Assembly (NCBI RefSeq): GCF_003443735.1
Contig: NZ_CP031969.1
Span: forward strand, 4,898,001-4,962,000
Length of the DNA stretch: 64,000 nucleotides
Direction of reading: 5' to 3'
Origin: Streptomyces sp. CC0208
Lineage (GTDB): Bacteria > Actinomycetota > Actinomycetes > Streptomycetales > Streptomycetaceae
Shown here: piece after piece, positions 14,023 through 23,100 of the stretch
Layout of the letters: every line of letters starts with the position of its first letter
Numbering within the stretch: position 1 is the stretch's first letter
Notes under the pieces: model-generated
Databases searched by the model: none
What the model saw: the letters and a program-made list of their open reading frames with translations, nothing else
Told to the model about the DNA's origin: nothing
Position numbers and translations under genes: made by a program

Positions 14023-16182
14023 CTACCCGGCCAGCTGCGCAGGCAGCGGCGCCGTGTGCGTCACGATCAGGCCCGACACCGCTCGGGTCAGCGCCACGTA
14101 CAGCCGCCGCAGGCCCGTGCGTTCGTCCGGTTCGCCGTCCACCACCGCCTGGGGCTCGTCCAGGACGACGTAGTCGTACTCCAGGCCCTTGGCGAGGGAG
14201 GCCGGGACCAGGGTCAGTCGGGTCTCGGCCGTGGTCTCCTCACCGGGGGCGAGGTACGGGATGCCGACCACCGTCAGCGCGTCCGCCAGCTCAGGGACGC
14301 GGGCGTCGGCGGCGATCAGACCCGTCGAGCCCTCGTGGCGCAGCAACTCCTCGCACGCGGCCACCACTTCGGCCGTGCCGGAGCTCTCGCGCAGGTCGAA
14401 GAATCCCGGGTTCTCACGCACCGACGCGACCGGGGTCAGGCCCGGCGCGATGTGCGGCAGGAGCCGGGAGGCGTAGGTGATGACGTCCGTCGGCACACGG
14501 AAACCGGCCGTCAGCTCCTCGATCACGCCCTCCGGCTTGCCGAGGTGGGCCAGCGCCTCGTCCCAACTCCGCGTCGCCCACGGCGTGGTGCCCTGCGCGA
14601 GGTCGCCGAGGACGGTCGCCGAACCGGTCGAGCAGCGGCGGCCGACCGCCCGGTACTGCATGGGGGAGAGGTCCTGCGCCTCGTCGAGCACCACATGCCC
14701 GAGCGAGTGCGTGCGCTCCACGAGGTCCGTCGCCTCGTCGATCAACACCGCGTCCGCGGACGACCACCTGGCCGACTTCACCGACCGCACCGGCTTCGCC
14801 CACAGGATCGTCTTCTGCTCGTCCTCGTCGAGGACGCCGTCCGCGTGCACGGCGAGGAAGTCCGCGTCCGTGAGCAGCCGCAGCACCAGCTTCGCCGGAT
14901 CCACCGGCGGCCAGATCGCCTTCACCGCCGCCTTCACCGCCGGGTTGCGGGCCACCGCGTCCTGCACGCGGTCGTCCGGCGCCTCCCCGGACCGCTCCAT
15001 CTGCACCAGCACGGCGTGCGCGATGCGCTGCGGAAGGGCCTCGCGGGCGGCGCCGTAGCGGATGCCCCGGTCGAGCAGCTCCCGGACGATCTCCTCGATC
15101 TCGTACGCCGGTACCCGCCACCTGCGTGACCCGCGCACGACCATCACCGGCTCGGCGGGCAGGGTCACGTGGGAGTACACGGCCCGCCTGAGCACCTGAG
15201 CCATCCTCGCGTCGCCCTTGAGGACCGCGGCGGGCGCGTCGTCGGTGCCGCGCACCTCGACGCTCCTGGCGACGAGGTCGTCGACGGTCGCCTGCTGGAC
15301 GCTCAACTCGCCCAGCGCGGGCAGCACCTGCTCGATGTAGTGCAGGAAGGACCTGTTCGGTCCGATGACGAGGGTGCCGGTGCGGGCGAGGCGCTCGCGG
15401 TGGGCGTAGAGGAGGTAGGCGACCCGGTGCAGGCCCACGGCGGTCTTCCCGGTACCCGGACCTCCCTGGACGCAGACCGTGCCGCCGAGCCCGGACCGTA
15501 CGATCTCGTCCTGCTCGGGCTGGATGGTCGCCACGATGTCCCGCATCGGGCCGACGCGTGGGCGCTCGATCTCCTGCTGGAGCAGCTTGCTGGTGGCGGC
15601 AGCCCCCGACGGCTCTGTCGGGTCGGACAGGTGCTCGTCCTCGTACGCCGTGATGTCCCCGCGGGTGTACCCGAAGCGGCGGCGCAGCCCGACGTCCATC
15701 GGGTCCTTCTTGGACGCCCGGTAGAACGGCTGCGAGACCGGCGCCCGCCAGTCGATCACCATCGGGTCGCCGTCGTGGTCGTGGACGTGCCGGCGCCCGA
15801 TGTAGAAGCGCTCGCCCTCGGCGCCCTCGGCCCGGTCCGCGCCGGGGGAGTGCAGGTAGTCGAGGCGGCCGAAGAACAACGGGGTGTCGCTGAGGTCCGC
15901 CAGCGCCTTGATCCGGTCGTTGATCTGGCGGGCCAGGACCTCGGCGTTGACCCAGTTCGCGGTGACGTCCGTGATGTCCAGCGACTCGACGTCCTCGCGC
16001 ATGGCGCGCAGTGCGGCGCGGGAACCGGCGAGGTGGGAGCGTTCGCGGGCGAGGGGGTCGTCTGCTGCGGGCGCGGGAGTGGACGGCCTGGACAAGGGGG
16101 TGCCTCCGAAGGTGCTGCGGGGTGGTGGCTGCCGGGTGGACGGCAGCGAGGTGCCGACCGGTTTCCGTCCGGGCGGCGGCAC
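14023..16182 (-). CDS. HelD/HelR-type RNA-polymerase-associated UvrD-like ATPase
   Basis: 719 residues of the UvrD/Rep-like superfamily 1, but of the HelD/HelR kind. The Walker A is VQGGPGTGKTAVGLHRVAYL (about residue 245), with a DEAQDLSPMQ Walker B motif, GDLAQGTTPWA, and a C-terminal motif VI region RRLYVALTRAVSGLIVTHT. The N-terminal region holds the long coiled arm (ALRAMREDVESLDITDVTAN) and the block GDPMVIDWRAPVSQPFYRAS that is characteristic of HelD proteins. HelD removes RNA polymerase from stalled complexes; the Streptomyces paralogue HelR gives rifamycin tolerance by ejecting drug-bound polymerase. Which one this is cannot be settled by eye. The first 35 residues are Pro-rich and the true start may be further in. 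Confidence 0.85.
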   Translation of the reverse strand: MPPPGRKPVGTSLPSTRQPPPRSTFGGTPLSRPSTPAPAADDPLARERSHLAGSRAALRAMREDVESLDITDVTANWVNAEVLARQINDRIKALADLSDTPLFFGRLDYLHSPGADRAEGAEGERFYIGRRHVHDHDGDPMVIDWRAPVSQPFYRASKKDPMDVGLRRRFGYTRGDITAYEDEHLSDPTEPSGAAATSKLLQQEIERPRVGPMRDIVATIQPEQDEIVRSGLGGTVCVQGGPGTGKTAVGLHRVAYLLYAHRERLARTGTLVIGPNRSFLHYIEQVLPALGELSVQQATVDDLVARSVEVRGTDDAPAAVLKGDARMAQVLRRAVYSHVTLPAEPVMVVRGSRRWRVPAYEIEEIVRELLDRGIRYGAAREALPQRIAHAVLVQMERSGEAPDDRVQDAVARNPAVKAAVKAIWPPVDPAKLVLRLLTDADFLAVHADGVLDEDEQKTILWAKPVRSVKSARWSSADAVLIDEATDLVERTHSLGHVVLDEAQDLSPMQYRAVGRRCSTGSATVLGDLAQGTTPWATRSWDEALAHLGKPEGVIEELTAGFRVPTDVITYASRLLPHIAPGLTPVASVRENPGFFDLRESSGTAEVVAACEELLRHEGSTGLIAADARVPELADALTVVGIPYLAPGEETTAETRLTLVPASLAKGLEYDYVVLDEPQAVVDGEPDERTGLRRLYVALTRAVSGLIVTHTAPLPAQLAG

Positions 16183-16241
16183 TCCGGGAGGGAGGCGGGC
16201 AAGAGCGGAGATTCTAGAGGGACGGGGGCAGAAGGGGCCAA

Positions 16242-16304
16242 CGAATTTCTCCGGCTGCTCAGCGAATGTCTCCGGCCTCTCCGCGAATTTCTCCGGCCCC
16301 TAAG
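16242..16304. repeat. Three imperfect 21-bp direct repeats upstream of the helicase gene
   Basis: Copies begin at 16242, 16263 and 16284 and share CGAATTTCTCCGG (second copy CGAATGTCTCCGG) followed by a variable 8-bp tail. The 21-bp period equals two helical turns, which puts each core on the same DNA face. The array lies 60-122 bases upstream of the helicase start, so an operator array for its regulation is plausible. Confidence 0.6.
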
Positions 16305-16349
16305 GGATCGCCCCTCCTCCTCTAGGGGTGGCTCCACCCGCGGGCGGTA

Positions 16350-16379
16350 CCCAGGTAGCACAGAAAGGGGCTACCTGGG
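16350..16379. promoter_or_regulatory. Perfect 10-bp inverted repeat between divergent genes
   Basis: CCCAGGTAGC (16350-16359) and GCTACCTGGG (16370-16379) are exact inverted repeats with a 10-nt spacer. They lie between the 21-bp repeat array and the small + strand ORF. As RNA this would be a stable hairpin in the leader of that ORF; as DNA it could be an operator. A second small palindrome GGGTGG-CT-CCACCC lies at about 16326-16339. Confidence 0.45.
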
Positions 16380-16419
16380 ACCGATGCCCTCTTTATGCCT
16401 GCTCGGCCACCATGGAGAC

Positions 16420-16602
16420 ATGAGTACAGCGACCTTCACCCCAGCCCCCGGTCGCCCGTCCGGCGCGACCCCCGTCTCAGGCGACCACAGGGCCCACCGC
16501 CTCGGCGACGCCCTGCGCGCCATCCGTGTCTTCGCGGTCGCCGCCTTCGACGTCGTCATACTCGGCGAGTACGGCGAGGAAGTCGGCGTCCGCCGCAGGT
16601 AG
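16420..16602 (+). CDS. Small conserved-type Streptomyces protein, 60 residues
   Basis: The ATG at 16420 gives a 60-residue protein with a Pro/Thr/Ser-rich flexible N-terminus (STATFTPAPGRPSGATPVSG) and a compact C-terminal helix with a hydrophobic stretch, RAIRVFAVAAFDVVILGEY, ending EEVGVRRR. Small proteins of this pattern recur in Streptomyces genomes; the function is unknown. GGAG at 16414-16417 is close to the start, so initiation may be weak or regulated. It converges with the XPB helicase gene at an 8-base gap. Confidence 0.6.
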   Translation: MSTATFTPAPGRPSGATPVSGDHRAHRLGDALRAIRVFAVAAFDVVILGEYGEEVGVRRR

Positions 16603-16610
16603 CCCCCCGC

Positions 16611-18254
16611 TCAGCTCTCGGCCAGCAGCTCGTCCGCGTCCACGATCCGGTAGGCGTACCCCTGTTCCGCCAGGAAGCGCTGGCGGTGCGCGGCGAAGTC
16701 CTGGTCGATGGTGTCCCGGGCGACCACGGAGTAGAAGTGGGCCTGGTGGCCGTCCGCCTTCGGACGCAGCACCCGGCCGAGCCGTTGCGCCTCCTCCTGG
16801 CGGGAGCCGAAGGTGCCCGAGACCTGGATGGCGACCGTCGCCTCCGGCAGGTCGATGGAGAAGTTCGCCACCTTCGACACCACCAGCACGCTGATCTCGC
16901 CCTGCCGGAAGGCGTCGAAGAGCTTCTCGCGCTGGGCGTTGGAGGTCTCGCCCTTGATGACGGGGGCGTCCAGATGCTCGCCGAGTTCGTCGAGCTGGTC
17001 GATGTACTGGCCGATCACCAGGATCTGCTGGCCCGCGAACCGCCGTACCAGCGCCTCCGTGACCTTCCGCTTCGTCGCGGTCGTGGCACAGAAGCGGTAC
17101 TTCTCCTCCTGCTCGGCCGTGGCGTAGGCGAGCCGCTCGGAGTCGGTCAGGTTCACCCGCACCTCGACACAGTCGGCCGGCGCGATGTACCCCTGAGCCT
17201 CGATCTCCTTCCACGGCGCGTCGAACCGCTTGGGCCCGATCAGCGAGAAGACGTCCGACTCCCGCCCGTCCTCCCGCACGAGGGTCGCGGTCAGTCCGAG
17301 TCTGCGGCGGGCCTGGAGGTCGGCGGTGAACTTGAAGACGGGCGCCGGCAGCAGGTGCACCTCGTCGTAGAGGATGAGCCCCCAGTCGCGGGAGTCGAAG
17401 AGCTCCAGGTGCGGGTAGACGCCCTTCCGCCGGGTCGTCAACACCTGGTAGGTGGCGATGGTGACGGGCCGGATCTCCTTCCGCGTCCCGCTGTACTCGC
17501 CGATCTCCTCCTCCGTCAGCGAGGTCCGCTTCACCAGCTCGTGCTTCCACTGCCGGGCCGAGACGGTGTTGGTGACGAGGATGAGGGTGGTCGACTTGGC
17601 CTGTGCCATGGCCCCGGCGCCGACCAGGGTCTTCCCGGCACCGCAGGGCAGCACCACGACCCCGCTGCCGCCGTGCCAGAAGTTCTCCACGGCCTGCTTC
17701 TGGTAGGGCCTGAGCGCCCACCCGTCCTCGTCCAGCTCGATCGCGTGCGCCTCGCCGTCGACGTACCCCGCGAGGTCCTCGGCGGGCCAGCCCAGCTTCA
17801 GCAGCGTCTGCTTGATCTGCCCGCGCTCGGAGGGGTGCACGGCCACCGTGTCCGGGTCGAGCCGCGCCCCGACCAGCGGGATGATCCGCTTCGAGCGCAG
17901 GATCTCCTCGAGCACCGGCCGGTCGGTGGTGGTGAGCACGAGCCCGTGGGCGGGATGCTTGCTCAGCGTGAGCCGCCCGTACCGGTCCATCGTCTCGGCG
18001 ACGTCGACGAGCAGGGCGTGCGGCACCGGATACCGGCTGTACTGCACCAGCGCGTCGACCACCTGCTCGGCGTCGTGTCCGGCGGCGCGCGCGTTCCACA
18101 GCCCCAGCGGGGTCACCCGGTAGGTGTGGATGTGCTCCGGCGCCCGCTCCAGCTCGGCGAACGGCGCGATGGCCCGACGGCACTCGTCGGCCTGCTCGTG
18201 GTCGACCTCGAGCAGTAGGGTCTTGTCGGACTGGACGATGAGAGGACCGTTCAC
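16611..18254 (-). CDS. XPB/ERCC3-type DNA repair helicase
   Basis: 547 residues, matching bacterial XPB (superfamily 2). An N-terminal domain (residues 1-175, HTYRVTPLGLWNARAAG and later ERGQIKQTLLKLGWPAEDLA) precedes the RecA-like core: LRPYQKQAVENFWHGGSGVV, Walker A VLPCGAGKTLVGAGAM, DEVH box LILYDEVHLLPAPVFK, motif III LGLTATLVREDGRESD, the RED element, and motif VI EEAQRLGRVLRPK. Bacterial XPB unwinds DNA 3' to 5' and is linked to repair. The GTG at 18254 is the start. In mycobacteria the neighbouring gene encodes a helicase-associated protein like the one found here at 27242-29755, but an 8-kb block separates them in this window. Confidence 0.94.
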   Translation of the reverse strand: MNGPLIVQSDKTLLLEVDHEQADECRRAIAPFAELERAPEHIHTYRVTPLGLWNARAAGHDAEQVVDALVQYSRYPVPHALLVDVAETMDRYGRLTLSKHPAHGLVLTTTDRPVLEEILRSKRIIPLVGARLDPDTVAVHPSERGQIKQTLLKLGWPAEDLAGYVDGEAHAIELDEDGWALRPYQKQAVENFWHGGSGVVVLPCGAGKTLVGAGAMAQAKSTTLILVTNTVSARQWKHELVKRTSLTEEEIGEYSGTRKEIRPVTIATYQVLTTRRKGVYPHLELFDSRDWGLILYDEVHLLPAPVFKFTADLQARRRLGLTATLVREDGRESDVFSLIGPKRFDAPWKEIEAQGYIAPADCVEVRVNLTDSERLAYATAEQEEKYRFCATTATKRKVTEALVRRFAGQQILVIGQYIDQLDELGEHLDAPVIKGETSNAQREKLFDAFRQGEISVLVVSKVANFSIDLPEATVAIQVSGTFGSRQEEAQRLGRVLRPKADGHQAHFYSVVARDTIDQDFAAHRQRFLAEQGYAYRIVDADELLAES

Positions 18255-18356
18255 CTACGTACACATCCCTTCCGCACGGCCAAACCTCCAGTGTGCCCCA
18301 TCAGGTGGGAGGCGGGCGCGGGGCGGCCTGTGGCGCCTGGAATCAGGCGGCTCGCT

Positions 18357-18408
18357 CCCTATAGGGTGTGGCAGGTTTCGCGTGCACGCTCCCGACAAAG
18401 CACGCGTG
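18357..18408 (+). promoter_or_regulatory. Palindrome-rich leader and promoter region of fxsA
   Basis: CCCTATAGGG (18357-18366) is a perfect palindrome containing a TATAGG -10-like box. GCGTGCACGC (18380-18389) and CACGCGTG (18401-18408) are two further palindromes, and GCGTGC (18380-18385) can pair with GCACGC (18400-18405) as a hairpin just before the GAAGGA ribosome-binding site (18413-18418). No convincing -35 box is visible. Confidence 0.35.
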
Positions 18409-18424
18409 TGTGCGAAGGATGCCG

Positions 18425-18607
18425 ATGGACGCTAGCGCCGGGATCGACTCATGCCTGCTTGATGTCACAGGCCTGAGCATGGAAGCGCTGGACGAGCTGC
18501 TCGAAGAGCTGCCCGGCACGGCGCTGAACGCGGTGCTGCGACGCATGGTCGACGAGGCGGTCAACCCGGTCGGCGTGCCGTACGCCGCCTTCGATTCCTC
18601 GATCTGA
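18425..18607 (+). CDS. fxsA: FxsA: FxSxx-COOH ribosomal peptide precursor
   Basis: A 60-residue precursor of the FxSxx-COOH family (TIGR04268). The ATG at 18425 follows GAAGGA at good spacing. The leader carries the family-type segment LLDVTGLSMEALDELLEELP and a helix NAVLRRMVDEAV; the core is VPYAAFDSSI, ending exactly in F56-D57-S58-S59-I60, so Phe-x-Ser lies at positions 56-58 with two residues after it. In characterised relatives the radical SAM enzyme FxsB links the Phe ring to the third residue, making a three-residue cyclophane. It heads a + strand block of partner genes and is separated from fxsC by 146 bases that hold a hairpin. Confidence 0.92.
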   Translation: MDASAGIDSCLLDVTGLSMEALDELLEELPGTALNAVLRRMVDEAVNPVGVPYAAFDSSI

Positions 18608-18635
18608 CCTCGCCCCACCCTCCCTTCCGGCACAC

Positions 18636-18688
18636 TCGGACGGATGTCCGAAGCCGACAGCTTGAGCCGTCATCGCGCTGGGTATGAC
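18636..18688 (+). promoter_or_regulatory. Hairpin and weak promoter between fxsA and fxsC
   Basis: TCGGAC (18636-18641) pairs with GTCCGA (18646-18651) around GGAT, 29 bases after the fxsA stop. It could slow read-through so that the precursor message exceeds that of the enzymes. TTGAGC (18662-18667) and TATGAC (18683-18688) with a 15-bp spacer form a weak secondary promoter candidate. Both calls rest on position and short motifs only. Confidence 0.3.
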
Positions 18689-18753
18689 CCGGACGTGCTC
18701 CGACGTACAGGTGGCATGCCGGCAGGCCGGCCAGGGAGGTATCGGGGGACGCC

Positions 18754-20166
18754 TTGGTTCAGGAGCCGTACTTCTTCCTCAGCTATGCGCGGAAGGACAG
18801 CCCCGACGAGTTCGTCAAGCGCTTCTACGACGATCTCGTGCGGGAGCTCCGGCGGATCGGCGCCGACCCGGCGGCGCAACCGCCGTTCCGGGACGTCGAA
18901 GGGCTCGGACTGGGCGCGGACTGGGCGCGGGTGCTGGGCGCCGCGGTCGGGCACTGCCGTGCCTTCGTCGCGCTGTACTCCCCGGCGTATCTGATCAGCG
19001 TGTACTGCGGCAAGGAGTGGACGGCCTTCCGGGAGCGGTTGCAGGAGTACCGCCGGGAGACCGAGATCGACGTGCCCGCGCTGGTCCCGGTGCTGTGGGC
19101 GCCCATGGAGGGGGAGCTGCCGGAGGAGATCGCCCGCTTCCAGTACCACGAGGGCGGCATGGGCGAGGAGTACTCCACGCAGGGCCTGATGCAGATCCTG
19201 CGCACCGACCCGACGGGCCCGACCTACCGCAGGGTCGTCGAGAAGGTCGCAGCCCGGGTGCGGGTCGCGGCCGACCGGTTCCGGCTGCCGTTCACGCCCG
19301 ACCTCGACCTCGGCGAGGTGCAGGGGCTGTTCCCGGTGGCCGAGCACCAGCGGCCCGCCGAACCGGGTACCGGGCACGTCCAGGTCTTCGTGGCCGCAGG
19401 GGTGGCCGACGCGCTGCCGGACGGGCGGCACCGCCCGGAGTACTACGGGCGCTCGCCGCGGGAGTGGACGCCGTACCACCCGCCCAAGCACCCCACGGTC
19501 GCTGTCCGGGCGCAGAAGGTGATCGGTGACGAGGGCTACACCAGCAACATAGAGGTCGTCGACGCCGAGCTGAGCAGCCGCCTCGACGAGACGATGGTGA
19601 ACAACCAGACCAGCATCCTGCTCGTCGACCCCTGGGCCGTGCGCACCCGGACCTACCGGGACGCGCTCGCCGACTACGACAGCCAGAACCGCCCGGCCAC
19701 CGGCGTTCTCGTGCCCTGTCATGACTCCGACGAGGAGTCCGTCGGCGATGCGATCTGGCAGGACCTCAGCAGGGTGCTGTGGCGCAACTGGCGTCGGCAG
19801 AACGACCCGCACGATCCGCTCTTCCGGGTCCGGGTGACCGCGGACGAGTTCGAGGACCGGCTCGCCGTGATGCTGACCGTGGCGCAGAACCGACTGATGG
19901 AGATGGAGAGCACCACCCCGTACCGGCTTCCCACGGGCCCGACCCCGCCCCCGCTGAGCGAACTGACCATCCCGGGCCCGGCCGACCCTCCGGACACCAC
20001 CGCCGACCCGCCCCTGTCGTTCCCGTTCCTCGGTACCACCCTCACCCCCCGCTGGGACGCCCCTTCGCCCCCGCACGACCCGTCCGGGCACGTCGACGGA
20101 GAGAGGGCCGGCTTCAGGGAGCCCGGCGGCCCACCCTTCGCGAAGGACACAGACGATGACCAGTAG
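18754..20166 (+). CDS. fxsC: FxsC: TIR-domain protein of the FxSxx-COOH system
   Basis: 470 residues starting at TTG 18754, with a GGGGGA site just upstream and no other in-frame start. Residues 5-175 are a TIR-like domain: PYFFLSYARKDSPDEFVKRF (strand A and box 1), HCRAFVALYSPAYLIS, then VYCGKEW with Glu88 in the position of the catalytic glutamate of TIR NADases. Residues 205-400 form the FxsC C-terminal domain (VQVFVAAGVADALPDG, YYGRSPREWTPYHPP, NNQTSILLVDPWAV, VLVPC), followed by a long Pro-rich acidic tail. The stop overlaps the next gene by 11 bases. NAD cleavage is an inference from Glu88; it could also be a scaffold. Confidence 0.88.
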   Translation: MVQEPYFFLSYARKDSPDEFVKRFYDDLVRELRRIGADPAAQPPFRDVEGLGLGADWARVLGAAVGHCRAFVALYSPAYLISVYCGKEWTAFRERLQEYRRETEIDVPALVPVLWAPMEGELPEEIARFQYHEGGMGEEYSTQGLMQILRTDPTGPTYRRVVEKVAARVRVAADRFRLPFTPDLDLGEVQGLFPVAEHQRPAEPGTGHVQVFVAAGVADALPDGRHRPEYYGRSPREWTPYHPPKHPTVAVRAQKVIGDEGYTSNIEVVDAELSSRLDETMVNNQTSILLVDPWAVRTRTYRDALADYDSQNRPATGVLVPCHDSDEESVGDAIWQDLSRVLWRNWRRQNDPHDPLFRVRVTADEFEDRLAVMLTVAQNRLMEMESTTPYRLPTGPTPPPLSELTIPGPADPPDTTADPPLSFPFLGTTLTPRWDAPSPPHDPSGHVDGERAGFREPGGPPFAKDTDDDQ

Positions 20167-23100
20167 CCCCACCGGACCGGGCAAGATCGTCACGTTCTAC
20201 TCGTACAAGGGCGGCACCGGGCGCACCATGGCGCTCGCCAACGTCGGCTGGATCCTCGCCAGCGGCGGCCACCGGGTCCTGCTGGTCGACTGGGACCTGG
20301 AGGCCCCCGGCCTGCACCGCTATCTGCACCCGCTGCTGGTCGATCCCGAACTGCGCTCGTCCCCCGGCCTGATCAACATGGTGCAGGCCTATGTGCGCAC
20401 GGTGCTGAGCCCCGAGGCACCCCCGGTCCGGGAGACCGCCGGCGCCCCGCAGACCCGTCCGGCGGCGACCGCGGGGGCCGAGGCCGACGGCTGGTTACAG
20501 GCTGCCGCGGACCTGGCGCCGTACACCGTCGGACTGCTGCTGGAACTGCCCTCCGGAGGCCGGCTGGACTTCCTGCCCGCCGGTCGCCAGTCGGCCGCCT
20601 ACTCCGCGGCCGTCACCAGCTTCAACTGGCACAGCTTCTACGACCGGCACGGCGGCGGCCACTTCCTCCAGGCGCTGCGCGAGGAGATGATCTCCGCCTA
20701 TGACTACGTCCTGATCGACAGCCGGACGGGCGTGAGCGACACCTCCGGCATCTGCACCATCGTCCTGCCGGACATCCTCGTCGACTGCTTCACCATGAGC
20801 GTGCAGAGCATCAGCGGCGGTGTGGACGCGGCGGCCGCCGTACTGCGCTCCGCGCCCCGCCCCATCAAGGTGCTGCCGGTCCCCATGCGCGTCGAGGAGG
20901 CCGAGACCGAACGGCTGGAAGCCGGACGGGACTTCTCACGCGCCGAGTTCGCGCCCTACCTGGCCTGGCTGCCGGAAGCGGACCACAGCCGCTACTGGGG
21001 CGAGATCGAGATCCCGTACAAGGCCTTCTACGCCTACGAGGAGATCCCCGCCACGGTCGCCGACCGGCCGCACCAGGAGCGTTCGCTGCTCACCGCGTTC
21101 GAGCGGCTCACCGAGTGGATCTCGGACGGCCGGGTGCGCCGGCTCGCCCCGCTGCCCGCGGACCGGCGGGCCGAACTGCGCGCCGCCTACCTGCGAGCTC
21201 CCCGCGCCCTGCCCGCCCAGATCTACCTCAGCTACGCGCCCATGGGCCGCATATGGGCGGAGTGGGCGGCGGAGGCCCTGGAGGCGGTCGGCTACCAGGT
21301 CTCCCTGCACAGCACGATCGCCCCGGAGAGCGGTGTCCTGCCCGAGGTGTCCGGCACCCTGAACGGCCAGGGCAGGGTCCTGGCGCTGCTGTCCTCCGAC
21401 TACGCCTCGCAGGCACGGGCCGCGACCGTCCGCCTCCAGCTCACCGGGCACGAGACGGTCGGCGGCCCCGGCCTGGTCGCCGTCCGCGTCCAGGAACTCG
21501 ACCCGGCGGCCGTCGAGCCCTATCTCGACAGCGCGGTGGCGGACCTCAGCCGCTGCGGCCCGACCGAGGCCGTCGACCAGCTTCTCGCCGTCCTCGGGCC
21601 GCCCCCGGGCCGCCGTCTCCCGGACGGCACCACCTCGGGCACCTTCTCCGGCCTGCCCGGCTTCCCCGGCTCGATCCCGGCGGCCCAGCGCCTGCCGTCC
21701 CGCAACCTGTCCTTCACCGGCCGGGGTCCGCTGCTGGAACGGCTGCGTGATCATTTCACCGCAGGCCCCACCGCCAGCGTGCCCAGCCAGGTGCTGTACG
21801 GGCTCGGCGGAATGGGCAAGACCCAGACCGCGCTGGAATACGCGCACCGCTACAAGTCGGCCTACGACGTGGTCTGGTGGATGAACGCCGCCCAGCCCGG
21901 CCTGATCCGCTCCGCCCTCGCCGACCTCGCCCCCTACCTCGAACTGGAGGAGGGCGAGGACGTCGGCAGCACCGCCGAGGCCGTGCGGCGCGCCCTCGGG
22001 CAGGGACGACCGTTCGACCGCTGGCTCCTGGTGTACGACAACGCCGGCAGCCCCACGGAGCTGGCGGGCCTGCTCCCCGAGGGACCGCCCGGCGGGCACG
22101 TCCTGATCACCTCCCGGGACCGGGCCTGGGTCAACAGCGCCGGCCGGGCCGAGGTGGAGGTGTTCACGCGCGCGGAGAGCGTGGAACTGCTGCACAGGTT
22201 CAGCCCGTCCCTCTCCGCCGAGGACGCCGAGCAGATCGCCCACGAACTCGGCGACCTGCCCCTCGCGGTGGGGCAGACGGCGACCTGGCTGAGCGAGAGC
22301 AACATGCCGGTCGACCGCTACCTCGCCCAGCTGCGCGACCGGCCCGCCGACATCCTCGACCACACCCAGCTGCCGCCCCGGGAGTACCCCAACTCCGCGG
22401 CCCGCACCTGGCAGATCTCGGTGGACGACCTGCGCCGGCGCGACCGGGCCGCGGCCGAGATGCTGGAGATCTGCTCCTTCTTCGGCCCCGACCCGATCCC
22501 CATGCGGCTGCTCTACGGCCGGGCCGTCACCCGGGCCCTGACCATGGACGCCGACGAACCCCGCGACGAGATGGCCATCGCCCAGCTGCTGCGCCTGCTC
22601 AACCGCTACGGGCTGGCCCGCAGCGACCAGGGCAGTGAGACCCTCAGCGTGCACCGGCTGGTCCAGGCCGTCATCCGGGACGGGGTCGGCGGAGCGCGCT
22701 GGGCGGAACTGCGCGGCGTGGTGCACGCGGCCCTGGCGGACGCCAACCCGGGCAACCCGGAGTCCACCGCCGACTGGGACGAGTACGACGAACTCCTGCC
22801 CCACCTGGAGCCGTCCCGTGCGGCCGCCGACCCCAACCCCGAGGTGCGCAAGCTGATCATCGACTCGGTGCGCTACCTGTGGAAACGCAGCCTCTACAGC
22901 ACGGCTCACGGTCTCGCCGAACGCACCCTGGAACGCTGGGGCCGGCCCGACTTCCCGGGCGGCGGCCTCGACGACACGCACACCCTGCTGCTGCGCACCC
23001 AGCTCGGCAACGTGCTGCGCTCCCTGGGGCGGCTGAAGGAGGCCCACGAGGTCGACCTCGAAGTACTGGAAAAGTTCACCGCCGCCCGGGGAGCGGAGTA

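Noticed and set aside
16242..16304. CRISPR-like array
   Set aside because: Only three imperfect direct repeats without spacers of constant length, and no cas genes in the window.
15169..16419. + strand ORF running through the 21-bp repeats, giving heptad-like EFLRPLR repeats
   Set aside because: The upstream part is antisense to the helicase and no start with a ribosome-binding site covers the repeats. The heptads are a by-product of a 21-bp DNA repeat.
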